A model generated the notes under the pieces. The model had not been told where the DNA came from and made no database searches. It saw nothing but the letters and a program-made list of their open reading frames with translations. Both the position numbers and the translations under genes were made by a program. Positions 24,201 through 37,187 of a DNA stretch of 64,000 nucleotides are shown piece after piece. The first letter of the stretch is position 1. Each line of letters begins with the position of its first letter. Source of the DNA: Blasia pusilla (Eukaryota > Marchantiophyta > Marchantiopsida > Blasiales); the NCBI GenBank assembly GCA_050084515.1, contig CM114272.1, positions 23,498,001-23,562,000 of the forward strand, given 5' to 3'.

Positions 24201-27200
24201 CACTTGGATATAAATGTGTACTAGGACTTGATCGGACTTCTATGGAGCTTGGATAACCAAGTGGAAATAAACAGGGTAACCAGTTTGCGTCTCCAATCAG
24301 CAACAATTATCTCAAATTCATTTTTTCACATCCAATCTTGAATGCGTTTTTACTCAGTCTGTATCTACACATCAAGCCAGTAAAATTCCGCCAGGAGTGG
24401 CAAGATAGGACACTGGCGGGTGAGGTAATTGCTGGTGGAAGAAACCCCCTACCCTTGTATCGAGGGTTTTGGAATTTCACACAATGAATCAGGTCGAGGG
24501 CAAGAACTGCCTAAACTCTTTTCAAAATTAAACATGAAAGACAATAAGAATGGAAAAACTGAAGGAAAACTGTGTCACATATTCCAGTCAATGTTCTACT
24601 CGCAAGGATATGATTACAAGACAAAAACATATAAACATGTGGATAGAATGGTTCCTCACCTGTAAACTGGACAAAACACTGCCAGAGGTAGCATCCATCC
24701 CAGGACATCACCAGGTAACTGGGAGTCGCTATATTCTGCAAGCTCTAAGGAGGGCCAAGAACGTGCAAGATGACAACGCTTTATGTAATGCCAGAGCTGA
24801 GGAACAAGTTGTGCCCTGTAGGCTAATCCTGTCATAACCATGTTGCTTGGCAAAACTGTGAAGGTTGCATACAAATACGCACAAAGTGCTCCTACTCCAG
24901 CAGCTTCAGCAGCTGATGGAGCTTCTACCGATGATGAGGAACCTCCTGAACATGTAACTGTAACCTGCAGCACAATATCTTCCAGTACTTTGGTCCTGCT
25001 CTTTCCAGTGATAGATTACTATGAAACTTCTCATCTAAACCATTAACAAATGATGCTAAAATAAGAGAAAAAATGAGGTTGAGTTCATAGAACACTAGAA
25101 GTAAAGCTCATGTGCAACAACCGACATGAAGGACAACCTGATGTGAAGTGAAAATACTAACTTCAAATGGCGAGCTATAAAATACTAACTTCGAACAAAA
25201 AGGGAAATACCAGATTCTTCAAAATATCAAAACTTGCAGCGTGCTGGAGCTGTTTTTCGAGTTCTGGTTCTGGCACTGCAACTTTAACACTACCATCCAT
25301 GTCCACCTCATCTTCATAACCTGGACCACTTAACCGTACGGGAGAAGGCCCATAAAATTCCTCATAATATTAAAATTATACCTCAGTGGCCCCAATTCAC
25401 TTTACGTAAACAGTTATAAACCTACTCAAGAAAAACATTTTGTCAATTGTGAGTGTACAGCAAATAAGGCATCAGAAGTGCATAGAAGTGAGCAATCTTA
25501 TAAATGTCGTCAGGTTACCTTCATCAACGATTTTTGCAGCTTTATAAAAACATGTCGGTAGGCCCTCCAAAAGATACCTTGTGACTAGAGCAAAATCAGT
25601 TCCCTGCATTCCACACCATCCTGGATCAGAAACATCTCTAAGTGGACAAACAAGGACATCTCAAACATGAAAATGAGTTTCAGATCTAGCATCCCAGTAC
25701 TGACCACACTCCAACCAGCAAAGTAGAGGAGGTAAACTTACGTACTCCACTCTCTTTCTACAACTTCCAACCACACTCCTTACTACCTAGGATCATAGGT
25801 CTAAGCCTATAGTTGAAATCACATGGTATATAAGGGTTGGGTAAGTTACCAACTTCAAGGTACAATCTTGTGCAGACATTCCTGCTCCAGCAACCTCCAA
25901 TATATTGCCCAGCAAGCAAACACTGGATGGAAAGCTTGCACTTGTTTCTGGAGGTAGAAGACCTACAAGATCTGACAAAGATAATGCAAGCTGGTGCACA
26001 GAGTGTGCCCACAGTTTCTCCTTGACACACTCCTACATACCAATGAGTCACGGAAATTACAGAATTAAGAAGAAAAACTCAGTTTTCCCAATGTCCCTCC
26101 TCTTTTAGTTCCTACATGAAGAAATCTGACAAAGAAATTCATAGCTAACAATACTGCAAGCAGTCTTTTTTTAACATGGATCTACAAGTCACTAAACTCG
26201 TCAGGGTATTTCACGGTGATGACATGGATCGTCAGAAGAGATACCTGCTTAAAAATAGGAAAGCGTTGCCAGAGGAGAGGAATAGACAGAATATCGGTTG
26301 CAAAGCTCCACTTTGTGAGCTTCCTTATACCATTCTGCAATCTTTGCACATGCTGAGAAGCAAGAAAAAGGACAGCACTCTCTATACAGCTCATTTTCCA
26401 ATATTTTTCCTGTGTGCTCTGCCAAACGCAAGCAAAGGCCAAATCAAATTTGAATATGCTTCATCCAGAGTCAAAATAACAGAAGTCTCAAAAACCGTTA
26501 TACAAAGTCAAGATAAAATGTTCTTGAAGTGCAAGACAAAAAAACTTTCACATTCATGCACACAATTCACGTACCACCATGAGGAAAATACCACGAAGAA
26601 GGAAGAAGAGTTTATATTGAAGCAGATGGTCTATAACAGCTCCAGACCATGGGGTTTCATTCCTTGTCAATAACAAAACAGTATCCAACAATATTGTTGC
26701 GGAGTTGCTCATAGAGCCCAGTGTCTCCACTGGATTCAAGAGTTCTACTTTCAAAGAGTCCCTGCATAGATAGAAGAGCCACAAGATCATTGCTCTTTCT
26801 TCAAATATGGAAGGAGCATGCTGGGGAATACACCGACTAGAAATGAGTGGGAGTGACAGGCCGGTAAGGACTGAGTGACCAATTCTGTCCATTTGCCATT
26901 TTTTGATTATAATACATCAAAAAACCTTGTGGTCCTTTATCATGATCAATAATGCAAAATAATCATTTCCTGTGACTTCTCGTGGGTAATAGAACATCCA
27001 AGTAGGAATACTTCTGCTGATCGTACCACCCAGAAGGCATGACTTGACTGAAACAACTCTTTGCCGAAGCTTGATAGCACATAAAAAGAAAGGCACAATA
27101 CTCGGGACTTTCTCAGACCTGATTGACATCACTACTCTGCCCTACGATGGCATTTTCACAAAGGACGACATCTGAAAGAATGACAACTTTCAATGCAGTT

Positions 27201-30200
27201 AGAAATCAAGGCTTTCAAATCCTTGCCCTACAAATTTCTGCTACTCATACAACTTTACTGGTCCTCCAAAGAAAGACAATTAGAAAGAGCTAACTCAGCA
27301 ATCATGTAAAAACTAGGTGAAGATGAGGGACAATAAAACCGAAGACTTAACTTATGCCAGGGCAGAGCAATAGAATTACCCTACAAATTTCTGCTACTCA
27401 TACAACTTTACTGGTCCTCCAGAGAGAGACAATTAGAAAGAGCTAATTCAGCAATCATGTAAAAACTAGGTGAAGATGAGGGACAATAAAACCAAAGACT
27501 TAACTTATGCCAGGGCAGAGCAATAGAATTAAGAGACCAGCACAACTTACCGGTGAAAATAAAGAGTTTGGATGCAGAGTCTGGCAAGTCGCTTGACTCT
27601 GTATAATACCAAAGGGCCATCTGATTGGCTGTTCTCTGTAAAAAGGGCTACAATATTACCTGTCAAGCAATTAAACACTACTTTCAGAAGTTGCCATGCA
27701 ACAATTTTTTTAGAGAACAGTCACAGTCAAGGAGCACAAAGAATACATACACAGTGGGTAAGTTAGAACCTTTCTGCAGTCCTGGATTGTTTGGTCCAAG
27801 GTTGTTTCGGCTAGAAAGAGAACTAGGCAAGAAACTACCAAAAGGACGTCTGAACAAGAGAAAAAATGAAAAAATACTACCCAAACATAATAGGACCTGC
27901 ACACAGAGTTCACCTTTATTTATCATCGAATGTTGCTCACCTGTCTCCTTCAAAGATTGTTGCAATAGACGACATGTCTCAACAAGTCGCAAACAATCTC
28001 CATTGTCTTTCTCATGAAAGAAAAAGAAAAGCTGAGGTAAATATTTGGAAGAGGGCTTGAACACGTTGCTGCACGAGAGGGGCAACAACCACACAATTGG
28101 TTTAACTTATTTCCAAAAAAAATTGGTTTTTGGTAACCCTATTCTTTTACTGATACCATTCCCATGTTCTACGTGTCAGAGCTCTAGTGGGAAGCCATCT
28201 ATACATCCAAGATAACTGAAAGTGCTATTTTTTTATCGGAAGATACTACTGTAATTAACATAACAAAAACTTCTCATTTAGTTTCCTAATGTAGGCATCA
28301 TTTCCAGTTTCAGCACCCCTTTCCCAGTTACAGGAGATACCTGTCTGCCTTTTGTCCAACATCGCCAAATAGAGTGCAAAATTCAGAACGAATAGCAGGA
28401 CGTGCTGCCGCAACAACTCTTCTCCCTCTGAAACATTTCTGTAAAAAAAAAATTGACTGGAATGAGAGCCATGCATGCCCCTTGTGAACCTACCGCAGAA
28501 TTTGAGTTGTTACATTCACAACTATGACACTATTTCTGAGCCCAGACTGGTCAAATCTCATCCCATAAAGAAACCTACCTGTAAGCAAGAAATTCACTGC
28601 CACCAGCAGCCTATTCTTTGTGCTTACAGTGAAGATAGATCAGACATTAACAAGTCACACTGACCCCATCTAGCCCTGCAACAGAAAGGGATGACCTCTT
28701 AAACAAAAAAGAAGAGAAACGTTAGTGACCACTGCAGTAGTCTGCTTGAAAGGCAGCACCTTGTATCATTTGAATCCAATTCATACTCCACATATGATAG
28801 TGGCATTGGAGCAATCTTCTTGGATGTGCAAAAGACCCAACTCTGGCTTACAGTTGCCACACATTCTTTCGGCTGTTGGTATCAAATTGGTGTTGAAAAA
28901 CTCATAGAGACAAAACTGAAATGGCGTTTAGAAGCATCTGAAATGCAGCAATTGGTAAAAAGCTTCGAAGGGAGGAGGTGAATTCTTCAGGTCTGATTGG
29001 TTAGTTGGGCGAAACCCTTTGTACACTCATGGATGCTACTTAGAGGATATGAAGCATCTAAAACAATCAACCTTTGAATGACAAAAGGTTGCACAGCTTC
29101 ATATTGCCATTCCCGTCATACTGATCCAGCCATCAGGGTGCCCCTTGCGTTTCTTAAGATCTTCCCAAGGTGGTTATGACGTTCAGGACTGTGACCACAT
29201 CGGGGAAGTGCTTTCCCCTACACCATGCATGGATCACTCCTACTCGACAGAGAGAAAGCTAAGGTCCCTAACGTATGTGGGGACTTTTGACATGCTCCTA
29301 GGAGGGTTACCCTCGAAAATCCCGGGGCTTCTTAGAACCAGTCTCCTTCTTGTAGAGTCCAAGCCTGGAAGCTGGAAATCTGGTTCGTGATGGTGCTGCC
29401 CTGATGCGATGCCAGGGTACACACAAGCAAGGGGTTTGATGTATGCAGTCTTTGAACAGACTAGAACGAATCATTCATTCACTGTGACTCCTCCGCTTAC
29501 TTCGTGTAGATACCATGATGATGCCATTCAATCACTCTACTGGTTTTTGAAGACAACATCTACCAATCCAGTATCTTCCGCCGCAAAACCATCCGACTTC
29601 CTAGGTTCTCTGAACATCAGAAAACGTCAGTCCAAAATGGGATAAATTCCCTCAAAACTAAATTCGGGAATCCCTCCAATTTTCGCTCTGATGTTACGGG
29701 TGAATTAAGACACAGTCTTATAAGTTTCCCAGCATGAGGTGATCATCAACTAGGAAAATTGAGGCTCGGGATAAGGCTATGACAAGAATGAGCAAGCTGC
29801 TCCAATGCTTGCCTGTACCAATGTCGGATTATTTCTCATCTGCCGTCATGTTATAGAGCAAGGCACCACCGAGAAGAACGAGAAACAGGATATCGCGCGG
29901 GTGATCTAATTGCACGGACATTAAGAACAAGTGCGTTTATAACCGGCAATTCGATTGTTTGACACATCCCATGATAAGCTGGAGCTGGCCACGAGTTCAG
30001 TGACAATGTCACTTTTTGGTACTTGCAAGACCTGAAAATAGCAGCACGCTATTGAAACTCGTTGCCATAATATCTTCAACGGATGCTACAAACTCTACTA
30101 TACCTCCGGCATTCTCAAGCAGGAATAAAAATAGGACCTGAATCTGAGCGGCGCTTTGATTGTGTAGACGGACACGCCTTCGTTGTTCTCGTTCCAGACG

Positions 30201-30296
30201 AACTTCTTCTACAAGCTTCCCCCGATCCCTCTCTTTATTACTTCTTCCTCCCAAGTCAACCTTCCTCCTGCTGGAGGGATCCCCAGAGAAGAACAT
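18233..30296 (-). CDS. UPL6: HECT E3 ubiquitin ligase, UPL6 type, 26 coding exons
   Basis: It transfers ubiquitin from an E2 through a catalytic Cys to protein substrates. I resolved 26 exons on - in the plant UPL6 order: 30296-30138, 28438-28341, 28068-27941, 27635-27551, 26761-26575, 26418-26245, 26032-25850, 25603-25519, 25320-25211, 24964-24660, 23962-23866, 23619-23470, 23245-23159, 22742-22656, 22485-22345, 22173-22048, 21701-21603, 21469-21402, 21161-21095, 20720-20550, 20251-20162, 19930-19850, 19495-19422, 19323-19252, 18612-18520, 18299-18233. They total 3,084 nt (1,027 residues plus stop), near the family's ~1,030, with no frameshift. The start [19 protein letters not shown] matches the family. 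An IQ-type motif ([12 protein letters not shown], about 49-60) spans exons 1-2. The HECT domain covers about 690-1027: [29 protein letters not shown], and the catalytic Cys995 in [14 protein letters not shown]. The protein ends AGAGFDLS. All introns are GT-AG except the last, which is GC-AG. Confidence 0.95.
18300..18519 (-). other. Last UPL6 intron, GC-AG type
   Basis: The donor reads AAAAG|GCAAGT and the acceptor CCACCAG|C. Joining across it keeps the frame from LKLPPYK into [12 protein letters not shown], as the UPL6 family requires. No nearby GT donor gives that junction. The strong match to AG|GCAAGT is typical of true GC-AG introns. Confidence 0.85.
27226..27531. repeat. 153-bp tandem duplication in UPL6 intron 4
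   Basis: Copies 27226-27378 and 27379-27531 differ at only a few positions (for example CCAAAGAAAG against CCAGAGAGAG, and ACCGAAG against ACCAAAG). The duplication lies wholly in the intron between exons 4 and 5 and ends 20 bp before the exon 4 donor. It looks recent compared with the rest of the window. Confidence 0.9.
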
Positions 30297-31198
30297 CTTC
30301 TATCGACTTTCGCTCCTTCGTATCCAGTCAGGCATCTAGGGGACTAGCGGATTCTCCTCGGATGTCGACAACCTTTGCCTATTGGCGCAAGAACTGTAAT
30401 CAACCATCGCCGATTGGAGATGTACACAGCACATTCCCTTCTCCCATAACATCTGCCACGCGCTCTTCCGGACGAATTATACCTCCATCGTCGCTGAGGC
30501 CCTTTCCTGCCCCGCTCTTGCCTCTTTCTCCACAGAGATAAGCCCACTACTCAACACACTGATGCGAATTGCCATCCCGCTCACCTCCTCCCTCGGATAC
30601 ACATACTCCCTGACGTTACAAACCAGAATCTGTGGCAAGAAACACGACAGACAAACCGCTAATTTCAGTCAAGAGATTGCTCCTGCAAGTTACGCTCCTT
30701 TCCAATCTCATGTGCTTCATTCCGCGCAATTCCTCACCCATTCAAAACACCACAGAAACCAACTCCCACTCCCAGATTCATTCACGCTACACAGTACCAC
30801 ACGCGTTACAATCAATCCGCCGATCGCTCACTCATTCATTCAACCAATCCACCGATCTAAACATCCACGCACCGGCTCTCTGAGCAGAACGGAGTGTGAG
30901 TCAGTGCATGAATGTCTCGACCTTTCCGCTCCTGCCTCCCTCTCGCTCGCTCATGTTCTCCGTCCCCCACAGGTCTCTCGCATCCACCACCAACAACAAT
31001 TGTTATTCCCTTCCTTCCTCCTGTCTGTCTGTCATTTTGTCCTTCGTCTTGTCTTCTTCCTCCTCCCCTTCTTTCCCTTCCCCTCTCTCTCTCTCCTCGT
31101 CCTCGCTTTCCCTCGTACTTACTCACTCCACGCTCACCGCCGTATTCCCTTACCCTCACTGGCCCCGCGCTCATTGGGTAATGGTGGGTTCGGATTCC
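30297..31198 (-). promoter_or_regulatory. UPL6 leader and promoter-proximal region
   Basis: On - this stretch is purine-rich in part (a long GA/GGA run corresponding to about 31015-31110 on +), like the 5' leaders of many plant housekeeping genes. If transcription starts near 31170 the leader is about 870 nt, perhaps with an intron. The 215-codon frame on + at 30562-31209 is a low-complexity Ser/Pro/Leu product of this run and is not called. Confidence 0.4.
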
Positions 31199-31205
31199 TT
31201 TTATA
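31199..31205 (-). promoter_or_regulatory. Possible TATA box of UPL6
   Basis: On - the sequence reads AATATAAAAGG. It is the clearest TATA-like site upstream of the UPL6 start codon. It lies 36 bp from the CTAG end of the Helitron at 31242-31351. The distance to the start codon is large, so this is tentative. Confidence 0.35.
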
Positions 31206-31241
31206 TTAACCTCGTACGCGTTAAATGTGGGCTTAATCATA

Positions 31242-31351
31242 CTAGTAAGGGAAATAAAAAGGTGTTTGAACACTTTTGCTACCGTGATAAATTTAATGCT
31301 GAAATATTTTCTTGTTGCAAATCAAGAGGCATTTTCAGATAATAATGTAGA
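31242..31351 (-). mobile_element. 110-bp non-autonomous Helitron upstream of UPL6
   Basis: On - it begins TCTACATTATTATCTG after an A and ends CCCTTACTAG before a T. Its first half matches the copy starting at 31746, but about 35 bp between two GCAA motifs are missing. It is oriented with the UPL6 gene. Confidence 0.65.
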
Positions 31352-31548
31352 TAGCGTGGGGGGTGTGGTGGCTCTAGGAGGCATGGGGGACGTTGGCGTG
31401 GTGAAATAAGCAAATCCTATTCTATGCAAGGAAGTATGATTTCTAATTAACCACCTAGGTGAATTCGAGTGATCCTTTAGGTTAAAAAAGGCATGTGTTA
31501 GAAGGAGAAGTGATCTCAAAATGAAGAGGGACTCTCCAATCTATACTA

Positions 31549-31746
31549 CTAGTGGGGAGTTATGCTATGCACAAGTGTCAAGGGTCAAATAATGTTGCAC
31601 ACAAAATCTTGTTCTTGTTGTCTCTAGAGGGGGGAATATTTATGTGCTGCCCCAAAATAGAAAATATTTTCTTGCTGCCCGGTTGTCACATGTCAAGCAA
31701 AGAGATGGTTGCAAATCAAGAAGGCACTCTCCAATAATAATATAGA
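31549..31746 (-). mobile_element. Short non-autonomous Helitron
   Basis: On - it begins TCTATATTATTATTGGAGAG and ends CCCCACTAG before a T. The base before the start is T rather than A, so the 5' border may be altered. It matches 13363-13579 over the first ~80 bp. A further partial 5' end (ATTGGAGAGTCCCTCTTC on -) begins right after it near 31538, so at least three family members lie side by side. Confidence 0.6.
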
Positions 31747-31751
31747 AGATT

Positions 31752-33600
31752 ACAGTAGAGTGTTGGTAGGTGTTGAGCATCTCTCTCAACGACACCTACC
31801 ATTTTTAGCCATTTATTTCTCTACACGTGTCTTTTTTGAAGAGGTCATCTAGATGTGGGTCACAGTATTTCCGAGTTTAATGTTTTCGAAGTAATGGCCG
31901 ACTTAGAGTGATGATGATAGGATTCTTGAAATTTCAAACGCAAGATAAATGTCTTCTGGACTCTTAGAATGTAGGAGGGCAGTTGCGATTTTAGGGTTTT
32001 GAAGTTAGGGGACGCTTCAAGAGTATTTAAGGTTTTGACACAAAATATTATATTTGTGTTTGCAGTTGTTGCGACAATAGATCAAGTACAACACGCAATC
32101 ACTCAAGGGGTCATTCCCATCTCACTCTTACCACACTATACACAGTAGTGAATATTTTGTCTCTCTACTTTACTAAAGCTCGCAGTCTTTCATGTTGAAT
32201 GAACGTCAACTTTACAATAGTTGTATTTTAATTCTTTCATGCTATCTAAATGCAGCTTTGCTATTATTGCCTTCTTGCTATCGGAGCTGAGCTACCACCA
32301 ATTGATGCTCACTACTATTTTTTTTTGCATAACACTAAGCTTTCATTGCATCGATGCAGGTGCTTCTAATAGAAAGAAGACATTCGAGTCTGCTACAAGT
32401 ACTCCATAGCTACTCCCATGGCCCGCCTCTAGAGCAAGTGGTCCTTGCTCTACTTCCGCCTCAGCAACACATTTTTAGTTGCCTCCTTACACTCGAGCAT
32501 TGCTCCTATAACTGCAAATCTAACAAGCGCGGAAAATTAATCAAGTGAAAATATTTACCGACATGAAGGACGACGATGAAGTCCACACAAGGCAAGGGGA
32601 AGAGTATCAATACCAGTGTAGGTCCATCCAAAAAAACATTATGGCATTAAGAGTTCAGATCTATCACCACTGAAGTACTCAAAGTGGTCTCCACTTTCTC
32701 GAGACAAGTGTATCAAATTGACCTCTAAGTCGGATAAAGTAGTCCCACCAGCAAAGGACAGTCAACCCTTCAATGCATGAAGAAAATAAAAAGTAAACAT
32801 AGAGAAGCCCCAAATGGGGTACAAGGTTGAGTCTTTCAAAGGTTCCAAACTTTGGGGATCCACGCAGGGACTCTCTCCCTTCTTCGGAAGTTCCATGGGG
32901 ATAAAATAGAGGATACTTCCCAATGCCTATGGCACAAGAAAGATCCAAGGAAGCGAATCAAAAAGTAGAAGGGACCCTCAATATCACTTAAGGATACCTG
33001 TGCGTAATAATATAGCGACGATCAAAACCAATTCCGCAAAGGAGCTACATAGTACATTTTCTAGAAACACATGTGATCATAATTGTTCTCCAAAGATTAG
33101 AGCCCCATACTTGGGCATTAATGCCACTAAGCTGATCCCAAGTGCTCCAAAAAAAAAGAGCTCAAACAATAGAAAAGAAAGTTGTTCAAAAGCAACGTTG
33201 CATACAACTCAAGGTTGAACTTCTAATTTGAAGTTTGACTTGAAGCGACAATAGAAAGTTCAGGGTATTTGGACTCTCTCGACATGTATCAGATATTATA
33301 GCCTAATCTGATCTGCATATGAGATTGTGTAAAACATGCATCCAACTACATGGAAACCCTTGGCCACGACCTATACATAACCTACCTCCATCTCTCTCCA
33401 ACTCTACCTTGATCCCCTCTCTGAGCGCCTTCTTAGATCAAAGAGAACCAAGTGATTGTTAAGTATGACATGAACAAGCCAAAATACGACGGACTAGCAG
33501 TAAAAATTTCCTTAAACAATCCTAGAGGAGCACAAGAGTGCAAAGCACCAATTATAAGAAGGTAAGTTTGGACGAGATAAAGATCAAGCGCGGTTGCTAT
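31752..33600. other. No gene recognised
   Basis: No open frame over 90 codons and no known domain is seen. Sequence is moderately AT-rich with scattered short frames. It may hold old transposon debris that I cannot place. Confidence 0.4.
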
Positions 33601-33604
33601 GAGC

Positions 33605-33607
<3 letters not shown>

Positions 33608-33636
<29 letters not shown>
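33608..33636. repeat. (GA)n microsatellite
   Basis: An uninterrupted GA dinucleotide run of about 29 bp. Confidence 0.95.
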
Positions 33637-33638
<2 letters not shown>

Positions 33639-33639
33639 T

Positions 33640-36600
33640 ATGCGAGCCCGACTACGAAGAGAGAGAGCCAAATTGGCTCATCATGGATGTAGTGAGAGCA
33701 CTTGCGCCGCCAGGATACGTGAGAGCAAGCCCAACAACAAAGAGAGACAGTGGCTATGGATGCAACAAGCGTGGATGCATCAAGAGCAAACGCAAATGAC
33801 CCCTCCACCATTCCTAGCACCAACGGGATCCTCAGTATTCTATAGGCACTCCCCAATAAAAAATGAATAAATTTTCTAGCTCACTCCCAACCCACGACTT
33901 GTGTTTGCATGCAACATTATCCAATCTAAAGTACACGCAAGTCTCATTTGAGACCGATACTTGATCATTCACTCTCACACTTAACATCCTCTTATCTAGT
34001 ATAATCTCACTATATCAACTCTCACAAATGATCCCAACACTAGTTCTGATACTATCGCATACTTATCAAGATGCTAAAATGATAAATATCACTAAAGTCT
34101 CTTGTATGGATTAAAAAGAGACACTTACGATACCCTACCTTGCAATGACTATGAGAAAAAAAATTTGAACACCCTCCAAAGAAGAACATCACAAGTATCA
34201 CGTCTGTTATAGCGAAACAACAAGTATCTGTAAAATGTATCCAAGGAGGTTGAAGGTCAAGGATGACTTATTAAGGACTAGGGTAACTTAAGTGTATATG
34301 TTAGACCCTACATAGGGCTCATTTGGAGCTATATAGAGGAACCTACCATTTTGGGCAAAGTTTCCTATTTTGAATATAGTTTACTTTCCATTTAAGAAAA
34401 ATGACCTTCAATCCACTATCGTAGGTTAAGTTTGAGGAAGTGAACTACATGCATAAGTCAACAAGAAGAGTGAGTGTTCGTTTGTTGTTGATAGAAGAAC
34501 CAAAATTTTTGTTTGTTGTTGATACATAAGAAGAAGAATATGTTGCTAGAGGGTAATAATGGTCATTTATTTGTTTCAAAGTATGGAGGCTAATATTTCT
34601 TTGTACTTATGATAACCATGCCTTTTTTTCTATGAGGATAACCTTGTAAAGTCTCTCAATACTAATCAAATTTACTAAGAAAGATTTCTCTAAACAAATA
34701 ATTAACTACAAATAATATATTTAGTGTCGGAGAGCTATTTTCGGCTTACGGTTATTTATCACCCATCCAAATTCATAAAATAATTTATTTCTTATGTTTT
34801 ATAATTATTATTCTTGCGTATATTTTTGTTTTAATGAGTTTCAAAGTTGTATATTATAGTGGCTTCTATGAGTAATTAGTATTTCCATACACATGACAGT
34901 AATCTTTCTCCTACATTCTATCAATAACAAAATCTAAAATGGAAAGATCTTGGTCATTAAGTGCTAGAAAAATTTTTGTAAGTGTAAGTGATTTCATGAT
35001 ATATTCCATGATGAACACCTGCATTTATCAATTCTTAGATCAATTTCTCAAAAACATCAATTAGTTTATATTAAGATCCAAACTAGTTCTTCACCTTTTG
35101 TTTTATTGATCGTGATATTGTTCTAATGGATCTTGTACACATCAAATTTGTTGGTTAGAATAACCAAAAGATGTTTGGTTCTGTTCAGTTTCTTTCAAAT
35201 GGTAACTCAACTTCATGTTTTCGTGTAAAAATGCTAATTCTTTATTGGTATCCTCTCCAAAATTTTCCGTTTCTCAAATTTAAATTAGAGATAGAAGGAA
35301 AATTAGAGCTTGGAATATTCTCATAATCCATATATGCAAGAGAGTAATTACTTGGCCAACCTAATAAAAATGAATCCAAAATTCATTTCTTGTGGAACTT
35401 CTTAAAATTGAGAATTAGTTTTTCTACAAAACATCCTATTCCAACATGCTTCAATCGACTATGAGAGAGGAGTCGCAAAGCAAGAGAATATGACATAAAT
35501 ATCTAATACGATGCATCTTTCCTTAATTGTTAAGGTACAAATGGAATTTGAAATTTCTATTACCATCTTGCAAGATATTCAAAATTTGGTAGGAGATATG
35601 AGTAAATATCTCTCAATGTATGATAATTTAGACATGTGAAAAAAACTTCATAAGTTCAATTTCTACATTACATGGAGAAGTTAGTTCTCATTAGCAATGA
35701 TGTCACTTCCCTTGTATCTTGGGACTGTCGTTATTTGTTTGCCACTCTCATGACTATTCAAATTTTTGATTAGGGAACAAAATTATGAAGAAAAAAGAAC
35801 ACATTATGTAGATAACTACACGAGAATGGATATCTTAAATCTCATTGTGTTAAAGCAATGATATATATCCCAAAATATATATGTCCTTAAAACATAAGAA
35901 AGAGGGATAGTAAATGAAGAGCAATTGATATGTAGTGGTAACTCAAAAGATACCCTCAAAATATGGGCAAGAAGAATACCAAATGAAAAGAAGTTGAGAT
36001 GGAAATGATGATATCCTCGTCCACATCCTAAAACATAAAAGATGGATAGTTATATCATAACTCTAAACCATCTACTTGCATACACTTATAAGAATATCTT
36101 GGAGATTCATCTTCTTAAGTTAACCTAATAGAGAAAAAATATTTATAATCTTTAATCCAAAGATGAGTCTTCACGTCAAACATATTAAAGGAATTTTGGA
36201 TCAAACTTATGGTGGCCTTGGAGCTTAATCTCTTGACTAATTAATCCTATTATGACATTTTCAACTCTCCATTAGTCACCTCCCTTATGTTTCGTGGATA
36301 TCATGGCTTAAAGTCTTATAATTAATCTTGCCTCCATTCATCCTTTTCGTGACTAATCTTGAGGTGGCCCATTTTATTTTTCCAAATTTCATTTGCACTT
36401 GGTCATGGATTGTAACTAGAATCCAAGGTAAATCTATTTTTCCATGGTGTTTTTTACAAGTCCGAACCCAAGACATTCTTTAAGGTTACCATGCTCATTT
36501 AACTAACCTTACTCTCATTATTTATTTAACACCCAGGATTATCTTGACATAATGATATGTTCTATTATATATAACATTGAACTCATTATTTCTCTCCTAT

Positions 36601-37187
36601 ATATTGCACATCAAATAGAGCTAAGCTATACTTAAGTACCATATACAACTAGTTATTTATATAATTTAATATCACATATAGTGAGTCTCCAAATAATAAG
36701 TCTCATTCTGTTGAATACTTTTACTTAACTTACGATTGACTTGAATAGATCTACAAAGAATGATTGCTTATCAAATAAGTCCAATTTATTATTTCATAAA
36801 GTTTGGAGTTGAATAATTTAACATCTTAAATTAATTTTGATCGATCATATTGGCTGAAAGAGACATGTGTCAAGATGAGAGGTATTCTAAATTCAAAAAA
36901 AAAAAGTTTTATAATAAGTTCCATAATAATTATATAGATTATGTATGAGTGCAATGCTAACTAGTTTCATTTGTATCATAATTCAAGAATGTGAGTGGAA
37001 AGAATATGGAAAAAATATATTAAAAGAATGAAACATTATAATGGAATGATAAATGTCTGTTGTATTTTGTAAATTCTAATACTTTTAGATGTCTTTTTTA
37101 AAAGAATGAAGAAAATCTTTCTATAAAAATGGAAAATGTCTATCATGTCAAAAACCTTATTCTATATAAATAGGGACTAGTAATAAT
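33640..37187. other. AT-rich DNA, no gene recognised
   Basis: This stretch is very AT-rich and has no coding signal. A copy of a dispersed repeat lies at 34250-34470. A 63-codon frame on - at 36285-36476 has an even composition but no motif I recognise. Confidence 0.45.
34250..34470 (+). repeat. Dispersed repeat R, partial copy
   Basis: The stretch with AAGGATGACTTATTAAGG and CTCATTTGGAGCTATAT matches 47460-47830 in the same orientation. The right half of the family is missing here. Confidence 0.65.

Noticed and set aside
26176-26673. 165-codon frame on + inside UPL6
   Set aside because: It lies antisense to exons 5 and 6, which carry the conserved coding signal on -.
27625-28094. 130- and 136-codon frames around 27.6-28.1 kb
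   Set aside because: The - strand frame contains true exon 3 (28068-27941) but runs on into the intron. The + strand frame is a shadow.
30562-31209. 215-codon frame on + upstream of UPL6
   Set aside because: It is driven by a C/T-rich run (Ser, Pro, Leu repeats), has overlapping frames of equal length, and lies in the likely UPL6 leader.
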